From the NCBI GenBank assembly GCA_052033915.1, contig JBPOJF010000025.1, forward strand, positions 1-19,123: 19,123 bases of DNA. Reading direction: 5' to 3'. This stretch comes from CALMZY01 sp052033915 (lineage in GTDB: Bacteria > Verrucomicrobiota > Kiritimatiellia > CAIQIC01 > JAGNIJ01). Shown here one piece after another: positions 7,902-16,352 of this stretch (the first letter of the stretch is position 1; every line of letters begins with the position of its first letter). The translations under genes and the position numbers were made by a program. The notes beneath the pieces are model-generated. The model ran no database searches, was not told the origin of the DNA, and saw nothing but the letters and a program-made list of their open reading frames with translations.

Positions 7902-9275
7902 ATGAGCAGCTTCGACGATACCATTGCAGCCATCGCGACAGCGCCCGGCGAAGGCGGCGTCGCGATCGTGCGCGTCTCCGGACCGGATGCGTTGAGAATT
8001 GCCGACGAGGTTTTCCGCTGCGCCGCGCCGAAGCCTTCCGCGCGCGCGACACATACCCTCGTGTACGGGCATGTTGAGGATGCCGACGGAAACGAACTCG
8101 ACCATGTCGTTCTGCTAATCATGCGATCTCCACAAAGCTATACGACAGAAGACGTTATAGAAATCCAGGGGCACGGCGGGAACGTGGCGGCCAAACGGAT
8201 TCTTCGCCGCGTGCTCGACGCCGGCGCCCGCATGGCGGAGCCCGGCGAGTTCACGAAACGCGCATTCATCAACGGAAGAATCGATCTCGTCCAGGCCGAA
8301 GCCGTTCTCGACCTGGTGCATGCCGGATCGGAGCGTGCGGCCGCCGCGGCAGTCGAACAACTGGAAGGAAAACTCAGCCGCAGTTTCAATGAAGTGTACG
8401 ACTTCCTTGTCAGCATCGCCGCCGACATCGAAGCAACGCTCGATTTCCCGGACGACGAATTGCCGGAGACCGCACTGCCTGAACTTCTCCAACGGCTGAA
8501 CACCGCGGACGCGCGTGTCGGCCAACTTCTTTCGACCTGGGACGAGGGACATATTCTGCGCGAAGGCGCTCTCGTGGTGATCTCCGGCAAGCCCAATGTC
8601 GGCAAATCAACCATGCTCAACGCCCTGCTCGGACAGGATCGCGCGATTGTATCGCAAATTCCTGGCACAACGAGGGATACTATCGAAGAAAAGCTTGTTC
8701 TCGACGGCATTCCCCTGCGTCTAGTGGACACCGCCGGCCTGCGCGAAACCCAGTGCGAGGTCGAACAGGAAGGCGTCCGGCGCGCGCGGGTGCACATGCG
8801 GAAAGCCGATCTTCATCTCTATCTCATCGACGCCTCCCAGCCCCTCGACGAAGAGGATCGCGAGCATCTTGCCGCGATGAAATCCGGGACGTGCGTCGTT
8901 GTCCTGAATAAGGTGGATCTCGGCCAGGTCGTTCGGTCCGAGCAGATCGAAGACGCGAGCGTCGTTTGCACGAGCCTGCTCACCGGCTCCGGCGTGGATG
9001 ACGTACGCCGCGCCATCCTCGAAAAACTCACGTCCGGCATTTCATTCGGCGCGATTCCGCGCGCGTCGATCTCCGAACGTCATCGCCGACTGCTTGTCGC
9101 GACGCGCAGCGGAATCCGCGAAGCACTATCGCTGATCCGCAACGAAGCCGGAGACGTTGTACTTGCGGCGAACAGGATCAGGGACGCCCTCGAGAATTTA
9201 GGCATGATCACCGGCAAAGTTTACCACGACGAGCTTCTCGCCGGCATCTTCAGCCGATTTTGCGTAGGGAAATGA
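7902..9275 (+). CDS. mnmE: tRNA modification GTPase MnmE (457 aa)
   Basis: MnmE works with MnmG to install the aminomethyl or carboxymethylaminomethyl group at C5 of uridine 34 in tRNAs reading two-fold degenerate codons. The N-terminal formyl-tetrahydrofolate-binding domain starts with DTIAAIATAPGEGGVAIVRVSG, a helical domain follows, and the inserted G domain has all its motifs: GKPNVGKST (229-237), GTTRDT (from 255), DTAG (276-279) and NKVD (336-339). The protein ends in FCVGK, carrying the conserved C-terminal C-x-GK motif with the essential Cys. Length is normal. The start at 7902 gives the family N-terminus; the open frame extends 115 codons further upstream, but nothing there resembles MnmE. 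There is no ribosome binding site before this ATG. The mnmE-mnmG order is common in bacteria; the next gene follows after 123 AT-rich bases. Confidence 0.97.
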   Translation: MSSFDDTIAAIATAPGEGGVAIVRVSGPDALRIADEVFRCAAPKPSARATHTLVYGHVEDADGNELDHVVLLIMRSPQSYTTEDVIEIQGHGGNVAAKRILRRVLDAGARMAEPGEFTKRAFINGRIDLVQAEAVLDLVHAGSERAAAAAVEQLEGKLSRSFNEVYDFLVSIAADIEATLDFPDDELPETALPELLQRLNTADARVGQLLSTWDEGHILREGALVVISGKPNVGKSTMLNALLGQDRAIVSQIPGTTRDTIEEKLVLDGIPLRLVDTAGLRETQCEVEQEGVRRARVHMRKADLHLYLIDASQPLDEEDREHLAAMKSGTCVVVLNKVDLGQVVRSEQIEDASVVCTSLLTGSGVDDVRRAILEKLTSGISFGAIPRASISERHRRLLVATRSGIREALSLIRNEAGDVVLAANRIRDALENLGMITGKVYHDELLAGIFSRFCVGK

Positions 9276-9398
9276 ACATCCTGCGCGACAGAATCATTGT
9301 TGGCAAAATCATTTGTTGGATATCGCGTTGAATAAAAGAATGATTCTGCTGTAAATGATTCTATAAATCAATTGTATTAACTTGTACAGCAATTACTT
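9276..9398 (+). promoter_or_regulatory. AT-rich mnmE-mnmG gap with iterated 9-mers
   Basis: This is the most AT-rich stretch of the window. AATGATTCT occurs at 9339-9347 and 9354-9362, and its inverse AGAATCATT at 9290-9298; the copy at 9337-9347 is itself an odd palindrome, AGAATGATTCT. AATCATTGTTGG (9292-9303) and AATCATTTGTTGG (9307-9319) form a second near-direct repeat. A weak promoter may exist: TTGAAT (9328-9333), 17 bases, then GTAAAT (9351-9356). I see no canonical DnaA box (TTATNCACA). The stretch probably carries the mnmG promoter and perhaps regulatory sites. Confidence 0.5.
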
Positions 9399-11258
9399 AT
9401 GAAAGCCGCCTGCGATAGTTATGATGTAGTTGTTGTCGGGTCTGGTCATGCCGGATGCGAAGCGACGTTGGCCTCTGCCCGGCTCGGGGCAAAGACAGCT
9501 CTCGTTACGTTGGACCGATCGGCCATCGCGCGCCTGTCCTGTAACCCATCCATCGGAGGCATGGCGAAGTCGCATATTGTTTTTGAACTCGACGCACTTG
9601 GCGGCGAGATGGCGCGCAACACGGACTACACAGGAATCCAATTCCGAGTTCTGAACACGAGAAAAGGACCAGCCGTCCAGGCAAACCGGGCGCAATGTGA
9701 CAAGGCGGCGTATCCACTGCGGATGATCTCCGTACTGGAGAGGACTACGAACGTATCCATCCTAGAAGCGCTCGTTGATGGAATCGAAACCTCCGGCGGC
9801 CGCATTGTCGGCGTACGAATCGAGGATGGTTCCATCATCAAGGCTCGCGCCGTCGTTGTCGCAGCCGGCACATTCCTCGGCGGCAGAATATTTATAGGAA
9901 AGAAGGTTCTGGAGGGCGGTCGGCTCGGAGAACGAGCCTCAAACGGCCTGAGCGCTTCGATAGGAAGCCTTGGATTCAGAATGGAGAGACTAAAGACCGG
10001 CACACCTCCGCGGCTACACAAGGACAGCGTAGATTACAGCCTGATGAAGCCGCAATCCGGGCTCGAACCACCGCCGTTCTTCTCTTACGAAGTCAGGATT
10101 GCCCAGGAAATGTTCCACGTGGAACAATCTCCTTCAGACTTGATTCCGTGGGTTCCAGGCTCAAATCAGATTCAATGTTATCTAACTCATACAACAAAAC
10201 ATACGCATGACATAATTCGAAATCACCTTTCCGAAAGCGCGCTGTACGGAGGGATGATCGAGGGAACCGGTGTACGCTATTGCCCGTCAATTGAGGACAA
10301 GATCGTCAAGTTTGAACACCACGACTCGCACCACGTCTTCATCGAGCCGGAGGGCCGCAACTTGGTCGAGGTCTATCCGAACGGGACATCCAACAGTCTC
10401 CCGGAGGATGTGCAGGTGGAGATGATTCATTCCATCCCCGGACTGGAGAGGGCGGTCATCCTGAAGCCGGGGTATGCGATTGAGTATGACTTCTCGGATC
10501 CGACTCAGCTTCATCACACACTCGAGACCAAGCTCGTCGAAAACTTGTACTTCGCCGGACAGATCAACGGAACGACCGGATACGAGGAGGCGGCCGGACA
10601 GGGGTTCATTGCGGGCGCGAACGCGGCGCTGAAGATCCTTGGACGCGAACCCTTGACGCTTAGTCGCAACGAAGCTTATCTCGGAGTTCTCATTGACGAC
10701 CTCGTGACCAAGGGAACAAAAGAGCCATACAGGATGTTCACGTCACGCGCTGAACATCGTCTTATCTTACGTCAGGACAACGCGTTACAACGCTTAGTGG
10801 AAAAATCTGAGCGGCTTGGAATTGTTCCGGCGAAGGTCATCGAACGGACTCGAGAATTGGCTGCTGAGGTCGAAAAAGAGATTGCCAGGCTGAAGAGGGT
10901 GTTCGTTGATGGCGCATCGATGGCGCAGACTCTGTGCAGGCCGGGAACGACCTACGAGATGCTTCTGGAGCGGCGGACGGATCTTCCGGCGGAGGTGATC
11001 GAGCAGGTTGAGATCAAGGTGAAGTACGAGGGCTACATCGAGCGCGAGCTGAGACAGATTGAGCGCGCGGAGAAGATCGAGCGCCGAAAGATTCCGGCGT
11101 GGGTGAACTACGACGAAATCAAGGCGTTGCGTTTCGAATCGCGCGAGAAGCTGAAGCAAATCCGGCCGGACAACCTCGGACAGGCATCCAGAATCTCCGG
11201 CGTGAACCCCTCCGACATCGCCATCCTGTCAATCTGGATCAAGAGGGGGGCGAAGTAG
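9399..11258 (+). CDS. mnmG: tRNA uridine 34 modification enzyme MnmG / GidA (619 aa)
   Basis: MnmG is the FAD- and NADH-dependent partner of MnmE in wobble uridine modification. The dinucleotide-binding GSGHAG (14-19) lies after a hydrophobic strand. LSCNPSIGG holds C48 and RYCPSIEDK holds C295, matching the two functional cysteines of the E. coli protein (C47 and C277). The FAGQINGTTGYEEAAGQG segment and the helical C-terminal domain are present and the length is normal. The ATG at 9399 gives the usual family N-terminus, though no ribosome binding site precedes it. The codons for MFHVEQ (238-243) coincide with a perfect parS-like palindrome. In many genomes mnmG sits next to rsmG, parA and parB near the origin; none of these follows here, and ppdK comes next. 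The first two thirds of the gene look less GC-rich than the neighbours. Confidence 0.97.
   Translation: MKAACDSYDVVVVGSGHAGCEATLASARLGAKTALVTLDRSAIARLSCNPSIGGMAKSHIVFELDALGGEMARNTDYTGIQFRVLNTRKGPAVQANRAQCDKAAYPLRMISVLERTTNVSILEALVDGIETSGGRIVGVRIEDGSIIKARAVVVAAGTFLGGRIFIGKKVLEGGRLGERASNGLSASIGSLGFRMERLKTGTPPRLHKDSVDYSLMKPQSGLEPPPFFSYEVRIAQEMFHVEQSPSDLIPWVPGSNQIQCYLTHTTKHTHDIIRNHLSESALYGGMIEGTGVRYCPSIEDKIVKFEHHDSHHVFIEPEGRNLVEVYPNGTSNSLPEDVQVEMIHSIPGLERAVILKPGYAIEYDFSDPTQLHHTLETKLVENLYFAGQINGTTGYEEAAGQGFIAGANAALKILGREPLTLSRNEAYLGVLIDDLVTKGTKEPYRMFTSRAEHRLILRQDNALQRLVEKSERLGIVPAKVIERTRELAAEVEKEIARLKRVFVDGASMAQTLCRPGTTYEMLLERRTDLPAEVIEQVEIKVKYEGYIERELRQIERAEKIERRKIPAWVNYDEIKALRFESREKLKQIRPDNLGQASRISGVNPSDIAILSIWIKRGAK
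10111..10126. promoter_or_regulatory. parS-like ParB binding site inside mnmG
   Basis: TGTTCCACGTGGAACA is a perfect 16-bp palindrome that satisfies the bacterial chromosomal parS consensus, TGTTNCACGTGNAACA, in every fixed position. ParB/Spo0J nucleates on such sites to organise and segregate the origin region. It lies within the mnmG coding sequence, a place where parS sites are known to occur because gidA is commonly close to the origin. No parA or parB is in the window. Confidence 0.85.
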
Positions 11259-11264
11259 AAGAAC

Positions 11265-11278
11265 CCGCAGCGCTGCGG
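11265..11278. repeat. Perfect palindrome between mnmG and ppdK
   Basis: CCGCAGCGCTGCGG is a 14-bp perfect palindrome that begins six bases after the mnmG stop codon and ends five bases before the -35 box of the ppdK promoter. It has no following T-run and no natural loop. It could bind a dimeric regulator upstream of ppdK or help end mnmG transcripts. Confidence 0.4.
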
Positions 11279-11283
11279 CGCGC

Positions 11284-11311
11284 TTGACAGAGGGGGGCGG
11301 TCTGATAGAGT
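11284..11311 (+). promoter_or_regulatory. Sigma-70 promoter of ppdK
   Basis: TTGACA (11284-11289) matches the -35 consensus fully. After 16 bases TAGAGT (11306-11311) matches four of six -10 bases and is preceded by TG one base upstream, an extended -10 element. Transcription would start near 11318, giving a leader of about 50 bases with AGGAG before the ppdK start. Confidence 0.7.
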
Positions 11312-11366
11312 GTGCCGGCTCAAATTCAACCACATTGCAGAGGAAGTAATACAGGAGAAAGTGAAC

Positions 11367-14129
11367 ATGGCGAAGTCTGTTTCGAAGAAGCAATACGTTT
11401 TCTTTTACGGATTTGGGAAGAAGAACACCCAGGGCGATATGTCGATGAAGGCGATCCTCGGCGGCAAGGGCGCAAACCTGGCCGAGATGGCGAACGCCGA
11501 TTTGCCCGTTCCTCCGGGCTTCACTATTTCGACGGAAGCCTGCGCGTATTTCAGCAAGCACGGCGGCCAGTATCCCTCGGGGATGTGGGACCAGGTCAAG
11601 TCCCAGCTTGCCAAGCTCGAGAAGATGATGGGCAAGAAGCTCGGCGCGGCGGACGATCCGCTGCTGGTGTCCGTCCGTTCCGGCGCGGCGGTGTCCATGC
11701 CCGGCATGATGGACACGGTCCTGAACCTCGGGCTGACCGACAAGTCCGTCCTCGGTTTCATCAAGTCCACGGGCAACGAACGCACCGGCTGGGACTGCTA
11801 TCGTCGGTTCATCGACATGTTCGGCGACGTCGTCATGGGCCCCACCAGCGGGCTGACGCACGAAGACTATGAAGCCGAGATGCAGAAGCTGAAGAAGAAG
11901 TATGGCGCGAAGGAGGACGCCGACCTGACCGCCGGCCAGCTCAAAGAGCTTTGCGAGATCTATAAGAAGGTGTACCAGCAGAAGGTCAAGAAGCCGTTCC
12001 CGCAGGACCCGATGGAGCAGTTGCGCCTCTCGATCAACGCCGTGTTCGGTTCCTGGGACTCCGACCGCGCGCAGAAGTACCGCACGATCAACAAGATTAC
12101 CGGCCTGATCGGCACCGCCGTGAACATTTGCTCGATGGTGTACGGCAACATGGGCGACACGTCCGGCACGGGCGTGGCGTTCACGCGCGACGGCTCGACC
12201 GGCGCCTCCAAACCGATGGGCGAGTACCTCATCAACGCGCAGGGCGAGGACGTCGTCGCCGGCATCCGCACCCCGAAGGATCTGCACGAGATGCCCAACG
12301 AGGCGGACGCGATCTGGCGGAAGTCCTACGACCAGCTCCTCAAGATCATGCAGAAGCTGGAGCAGCACTACAAGTATCCGCAGGATGTCGAGTTCACCGT
12401 GGAGCAGGGCAAGCTTTGGATGTTGCAGACGCGCAACGCGAAGCGCACCGGTCTCGCCGGTGTTCGCTGGTCCGTGGAAATGGCCACGGGCAAGGACGTG
12501 ATGACGGGCAAACCGCAGAAGAAGATTCTGACTCCGAAGGAAGCGCTCCTGAAGCTCGACGGCGGCGATCTGGAACAGTTGCTGTTCCCGATCTTCGACA
12601 TTGAGGCCGAGAAGAAGGCGGCCGCGCTGACGACCGGTCTTCCGGCCGGCCCGGGCGCGGGCGTGGGCAAGATCGTGTTCTTCGCGCACGACGCGGAAGA
12701 GCTTGTCAAGAAGAACAAGAATGAGAAGCTCATCCTGGTCCGTCACGAGACGAGCCCCGAGGATGTCGGCGGCATGTGGGCCGCGCAGGGCATCCTGACG
12801 AGCACCGGCGGCATGACCTCGCATGCGGCCGTCGTGGCCCGCGGCTGGGGCAAGTGCTGCATCACCGGCGCCAGTTCGCTGAACATCGACTACAAGAGCA
12901 AGACGGTCACCGTCGGCCATACGGTCCTCAAGGAAGGCGACTGGATCAGCCTGAACGGTTCGACCGGCAGTGTCTACACGGGCCAGATCCCGACGCAGGC
13001 GAGCCCGGTTGTGCTGGGCGTCGTACACGGCGACAAAGAAGCCCGCAAGCACCCGATCTACAAAATGTACAAGCAGATATCCGACTGGTCCGACGAGTTC
13101 CGCAAGATGAAGGTGCGCACGAACGCGGACACGCAGAAGGATGCGGCGGCCGCGCGATCCTTCGGCGCGGAGGGCATCGGCCTCAGCCGCACGGAGCACA
13201 TGTTCTTCGAGGGCGACCGTATCTGGGCGATCCGGGAGTTCATCCTCGCCGAGACCCGGGAAGCTCGCGAAAAGGCTCTCGCGAAACTGCTGCCTCTTCA
13301 GCGCGGCGACTTCGAGGGCCTCTTCAAGGCGATGGACGGGCTGGGGGTTGCGATCCGGCTGATCGATCCGCCCCTGCACGAGTTCCTGCCGCAAGACGAC
13401 GATGGCCAGCAGGAGATGGCCAAGCGGATGGACGTTACGGTGGACAAGATCAAACTGCGCGTCAAGCAGTTGCACGAAGCCAACCCGATGCTCGGTCATC
13501 GCGGCTGCCGCCTGCCGATCACCTATCCGGAGCTCTGCGTGATGCAGACCCGGGCGATCATCGAGGCCGCCTGCAACGCCGAGAAGAAGGGCATCAAGGT
13601 CTTTCCGGAAATCATGATCCCGCTCGTCGGCACAAAGGCCGAGGTGGATTTCTGTAACAAGATCATCCGCGAAACGGCCGATGGCCTCATCAAGGAGCGC
13701 AAGTCCAAGGTGAAGTACATGGTCGGCACGATGATCGAGATTCCGCGCGCCGCTCTGACCGCGGATCAGATTGCCGAAACGGCGGAGTTCTTCAGCTTCG
13801 GCACGAACGACCTGACGCAGATGACATTCGGCTTCAGCCGCGACGACATCGGCTCCTTCCTGCCGTCTTACCTTGAGAACAAGGTTCTGCCGGTGGATCC
13901 GTTCCAGACGCTGGACCAGGTCGGCGTCGGCCAACTGGTCGAGATGGGCGTCAAGAAAGGCCGCGAGACGCGGCCGGAACTCAAGTGCGGCATCTGCGGC
14001 GAACACGGCGGCGATCCGAACAGCGTCAAGTTCTTCTACAAGGTGGGCTTGAACTACGTCAGCTGCTCGCCGTACCGCGTTCCGATCGCGCGGCTGGCCG
14101 CGGCACAGGCCGCCATCCAGCAGCGGTAA
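11367..14129 (+). CDS. ppdK: Pyruvate, phosphate dikinase (920 aa)
   Basis: PPDK interconverts pyruvate, ATP and phosphate with phosphoenolpyruvate, AMP and pyrophosphate. It acts in gluconeogenesis or, in many anaerobes, in a pyrophosphate-linked glycolysis. The nucleotide-binding domain begins with the ILGGKGANLAEM segment (30-41), the phosphohistidine domain holds GGMTSHAAVVARGWG with H486, and the C-terminal PEP/pyruvate barrel holds CGICGEHGGDP with catalytic C877. This motif and the length separate it from PEP synthase (about 790 residues). The ATG at 11367 has AGGAG ten bases upstream; a GTG six bases earlier is a less likely start. It has its own promoter and an intrinsic terminator, so it appears to be transcribed alone. 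Codon use looks strongly GC-biased and regular, as expected for a highly expressed enzyme. Confidence 0.97.
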   Translation: MAKSVSKKQYVFFYGFGKKNTQGDMSMKAILGGKGANLAEMANADLPVPPGFTISTEACAYFSKHGGQYPSGMWDQVKSQLAKLEKMMGKKLGAADDPLLVSVRSGAAVSMPGMMDTVLNLGLTDKSVLGFIKSTGNERTGWDCYRRFIDMFGDVVMGPTSGLTHEDYEAEMQKLKKKYGAKEDADLTAGQLKELCEIYKKVYQQKVKKPFPQDPMEQLRLSINAVFGSWDSDRAQKYRTINKITGLIGTAVNICSMVYGNMGDTSGTGVAFTRDGSTGASKPMGEYLINAQGEDVVAGIRTPKDLHEMPNEADAIWRKSYDQLLKIMQKLEQHYKYPQDVEFTVEQGKLWMLQTRNAKRTGLAGVRWSVEMATGKDVMTGKPQKKILTPKEALLKLDGGDLEQLLFPIFDIEAEKKAAALTTGLPAGPGAGVGKIVFFAHDAEELVKKNKNEKLILVRHETSPEDVGGMWAAQGILTSTGGMTSHAAVVARGWGKCCITGASSLNIDYKSKTVTVGHTVLKEGDWISLNGSTGSVYTGQIPTQASPVVLGVVHGDKEARKHPIYKMYKQISDWSDEFRKMKVRTNADTQKDAAAARSFGAEGIGLSRTEHMFFEGDRIWAIREFILAETREAREKALAKLLPLQRGDFEGLFKAMDGLGVAIRLIDPPLHEFLPQDDDGQQEMAKRMDVTVDKIKLRVKQLHEANPMLGHRGCRLPITYPELCVMQTRAIIEAACNAEKKGIKVFPEIMIPLVGTKAEVDFCNKIIRETADGLIKERKSKVKYMVGTMIEIPRAALTADQIAETAEFFSFGTNDLTQMTFGFSRDDIGSFLPSYLENKVLPVDPFQTLDQVGVGQLVEMGVKKGRETRPELKCGICGEHGGDPNSVKFFYKVGLNYVSCSPYRVPIARLAAAQAAIQQR

Positions 14130-14150
14130 GGCTGGAAGACATCCCGGCAT

Positions 14151-14188
14151 GCAAGCCCCGCTTCGTTCCGGAGCGGGGCTTGCTTTTT
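14151..14188 (+). terminator. Intrinsic terminator after ppdK
   Basis: GCAAGCCCCGCT (14151-14162) and AGCGGGGCTTGC (14172-14183) form a perfect 12-bp GC-rich stem with a 9-base loop, followed directly by TTTTT (14184-14188). It starts 22 bases after the ppdK stop codon. Confidence 0.92.
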
Positions 14189-14270
14189 CTCAAGCGGGCC
14201 TGCAAGATTTGCCGAACAAAAGGAGCGCGCGGCTGTCCAAGTCCTGAAATCCACGCGCTCGAATTTGGCT

Positions 14271-15122
14271 ATGGAAACGGACGACCACGGCATAAAGATC
14301 TACCTGCGGGATATCGGACAGACCCGCCTGCTCACCCCGGAGCAGGAGGTTCAACTCGCCAAGCGGATCCGGAAGGGCGACGAGGAAGCGCGTTCCCTCA
14401 TGATCCGCGCCAACCTGCGGCTGGTGGTCAAGATCGCGCACGACTACGCGCGCTACGGCCTTCCGCTCCTCGACCTCATCTCGGAGGGCAACATCGGCCT
14501 CATGAAGGCCGTTGAACGATTCGATCCGAAGAAGGGCGGCAAGCTCAGCACATACGCCGCCTGGTGGATCAAGCAGGCCATCAAGCGCGCGCTCGCCAAC
14601 CAGAGCAAGACGATCCGTCTGCCTTCCCACATCGTGGACAAGATTTCCAGGATGCGGAAGGTCCAGCGATCGTTGATGCAGAAATTGGGCCGCGAGCCCA
14701 CGGTCGAGGAATTGGCCGACAAGCTCGACGTGGACCCCTCCACCGTTTCTCAATGGATGACCCTGTCCCTTCATCCCTCGTCGCTGGATGCCCCCATCGG
14801 CGACTCGGACGGCGACGCGTTCGGAGACATCATCGGCGATGAAAAGGGCCAGTTGCCCTACGACAAGATCAATGACGAGCAGCTCCGCGAGGAAGTCGAA
14901 CTCCTGCTCGACCGGCTCAGCCGCCGCGAGCGAGACATCCTCAAATTCCGATACGGCCTGCGCGGCGCCAAGGTGGAAACGCTTGAGATGGTGGGCAAGC
15001 GCTTCAAGATTACCCGCGAACGGGTGCGCCAGATTCAGAACAGCGCGGTGCAGAAGCTTCGAACCATGCTGGATGAAAGCGATCAGCCCGCCGCAAGAAC
15101 AAAGGAGAATACCGAGTCATGA
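14271..15122 (+). CDS. RpoD-like sigma factor, short form (283 aa)
   Basis: A sigma-70 family factor that directs RNA polymerase to promoters. It has region 1.2 (about 5-33), region 2 with RANLRLVVKIA (47-57), DLISEGNIGLMKAVERFD (68-85) and the -10 recognition part STYAAWWIKQAIKRAL (93-108), region 3 (118-190) and region 4 with the helix-turn-helix ETLEMVGKRFKITRERVRQI (236-255). The acidic region 1.1 and the non-conserved insert of the primary sigma factor are absent, so it is probably a group 2 factor of the RpoS or SigB-cyanobacterial kind rather than the housekeeping one, although some lineages have short primary factors. The ATG at 14271 follows no clear ribosome binding site; a TTG six bases earlier is possible. 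Its stop overlaps the apt start (ATGA). The ppdK terminator separates it from the gene before. Confidence 0.92.
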   Translation: METDDHGIKIYLRDIGQTRLLTPEQEVQLAKRIRKGDEEARSLMIRANLRLVVKIAHDYARYGLPLLDLISEGNIGLMKAVERFDPKKGGKLSTYAAWWIKQAIKRALANQSKTIRLPSHIVDKISRMRKVQRSLMQKLGREPTVEELADKLDVDPSTVSQWMTLSLHPSSLDAPIGDSDGDAFGDIIGDEKGQLPYDKINDEQLREEVELLLDRLSRRERDILKFRYGLRGAKVETLEMVGKRFKITRERVRQIQNSAVQKLRTMLDESDQPAARTKENTES

Positions 15123-15643
15123 CCGTGGACAAACTGCGCGCCGCAATCCGGGATGTACCGGATTTCCCGAAGCAAGGGATTCTTTTCAAGGATATCACGC
15201 CGGTGCTCGACGATCCGGCGCTTTTCAAGCTGGCGGTGGATATCCTGGCGGATCGGCACAAGGACAGCCGGATCGCCAAGGTCTGCGCCGTGGAAGCGCG
15301 CGGGTTCATCTTCGCCGCCGCGGTGGCCTACAAGCTGGGCGCGGGAATGGTGCCGATCCGTAAAAAGGGGAAACTGCCCTACAAGACCCTTGAAGCCTCC
15401 TACGATCTCGAGTACGGGAGCGCGACTCTGCAGATGCACGTCGATGCGCTGAAGAAAGGCGAGAGGGTTCTGCTGATTGACGACCTGCTGGCCACCGGCG
15501 GCACGGCGGCGGCCACGGCGCAGATGATCGAGAAGCTCGGGGCGGAAATCGTGGAGATCGAGTTTCTGATCGAGCTGACCTTCCTGAAGGGCCGCGAGAA
15601 ACTGACGCGGTACAAGGTCTTTTCGCCTATTTCCTTTGAATGA
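15119..15643 (+). CDS. apt: Adenine phosphoribosyltransferase (174 aa)
   Basis: This enzyme salvages adenine by joining it to PRPP, making AMP and pyrophosphate in the cytoplasm. The N-terminal DVPDFPKQGILFKDITPVL segment (13-31) and the PRPP-binding VLLIDDLLATGGT (117-129) with its two adjacent Asp residues (121-122) are diagnostic, and EARGFIF is the usual APT signature. The length is that of the family. The start codon lies inside the sigma factor stop (ATGA), with AAGGAG about eleven bases upstream, so translational coupling is likely and both genes should share one transcript. The pairing of a sigma factor with a purine salvage gene is not an obvious functional link. Confidence 0.96.
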   Translation: MTVDKLRAAIRDVPDFPKQGILFKDITPVLDDPALFKLAVDILADRHKDSRIAKVCAVEARGFIFAAAVAYKLGAGMVPIRKKGKLPYKTLEASYDLEYGSATLQMHVDALKKGERVLLIDDLLATGGTAAATAQMIEKLGAEIVEIEFLIELTFLKGREKLTRYKVFSPISFE

Positions 15644-15722
15644 CGCCGAGGGCGTTGCGGTTCTGAGCGGACTTCAGCGTGGCGAGCGCCCTGGGATTCG
15701 TTTCCGAATGGACGATGGACCC

Positions 15723-16352
15723 ATGAAAAAACGGCCCAGGGACATTCTTGTTGCCGCGGGACTGGCGCTGGCGTTTCTCTGCGCCGCTCCCGGCCGGGCC
15801 CAGACAAATCTTATCGTGTTCGTGGGCGACAGCATCACCTACGAATGCGACTGGGCCGCGAGGCTGGGAGACTCGCAGATCGTCAACCGCGGCGTTCCCG
15901 GCGACACGACCCGGGACATTCTCGCGCGTCTGGACACCGTCGCCGATCCCCGGGCCCGCGCCTACCTCATCATGGCGGGCATCAACGATTTGAAGTATGG
16001 AATTCCCCGGGCCGAGACGATTTCCAATATCCGGAAAATGATCCGCATCCTGAGGCAGACAAGTCCGGATGCGGCGATTATCCTACAGAGCATCCTACCG
16101 GTGAACCGCCGCGTCCGTCCGTTTACGTTTAAGACCTCGCTGGTCAAAGACGTGAATGACGATCTCCGGAAGATCGCGTGCGAGAAGGCCCGCGTTGTGT
16201 TTCTCGATCTGTACCCGCTGTTTCTCGACGAGCGCGGACGACTGAAAAAAGAGCTGACGCGCGATGGGCTCCACTTGAATGCCGCCGGGTATGACGTGTG
16301 GGTCGAGCGGCTGCGCAGGGAAGGCTTCCTGCCGCCCGGCCCTCGTCAGTAG
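15723..16352 (+). CDS. Secreted SGNH/GDSL-family hydrolase (209 aa)
   Basis: A lipase/esterase-type hydrolase of the SGNH superfamily; in carbohydrate-degrading bacteria such proteins are often acyl or acetyl esterases acting on glycans. Residues 1-27 form a signal peptide (MKKRPRD, a hydrophobic run, then GRAQ), so export is expected. Catalytic blocks are present: GDSIT with S37 (block I), the Gly of GVPGDTT (block II), GIND with N88 (block III), and DGLHLN with D181 and H184 (block V). The start at 15723 is chosen because the signal peptide begins there; an in-frame ATG at 15708 and a longer extension exist. It lies 79 bases after apt, possibly on the same transcript. Its last seven bases overlap the end of the converging small gene. 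The substrate is not predictable. Confidence 0.92.
   Translation: MKKRPRDILVAAGLALAFLCAAPGRAQTNLIVFVGDSITYECDWAARLGDSQIVNRGVPGDTTRDILARLDTVADPRARAYLIMAGINDLKYGIPRAETISNIRKMIRILRQTSPDAAIILQSILPVNRRVRPFTFKTSLVKDVNDDLRKIACEKARVVFLDLYPLFLDERGRLKKELTRDGLHLNAAGYDVWVERLRREGFLPPGPRQ

Noticed and set aside
9276..9398. A defined replication origin
   Set aside because: No canonical DnaA box or dnaA gene is visible; AT-richness and repeats alone do not support the call.
11229..14150. Long open frame (973 codons) on the minus strand opposite ppdK
   Set aside because: It is a shadow of the GC-biased third codon positions of ppdK, rich in Leu/Arg/His/Val/Asp, with no family resemblance.
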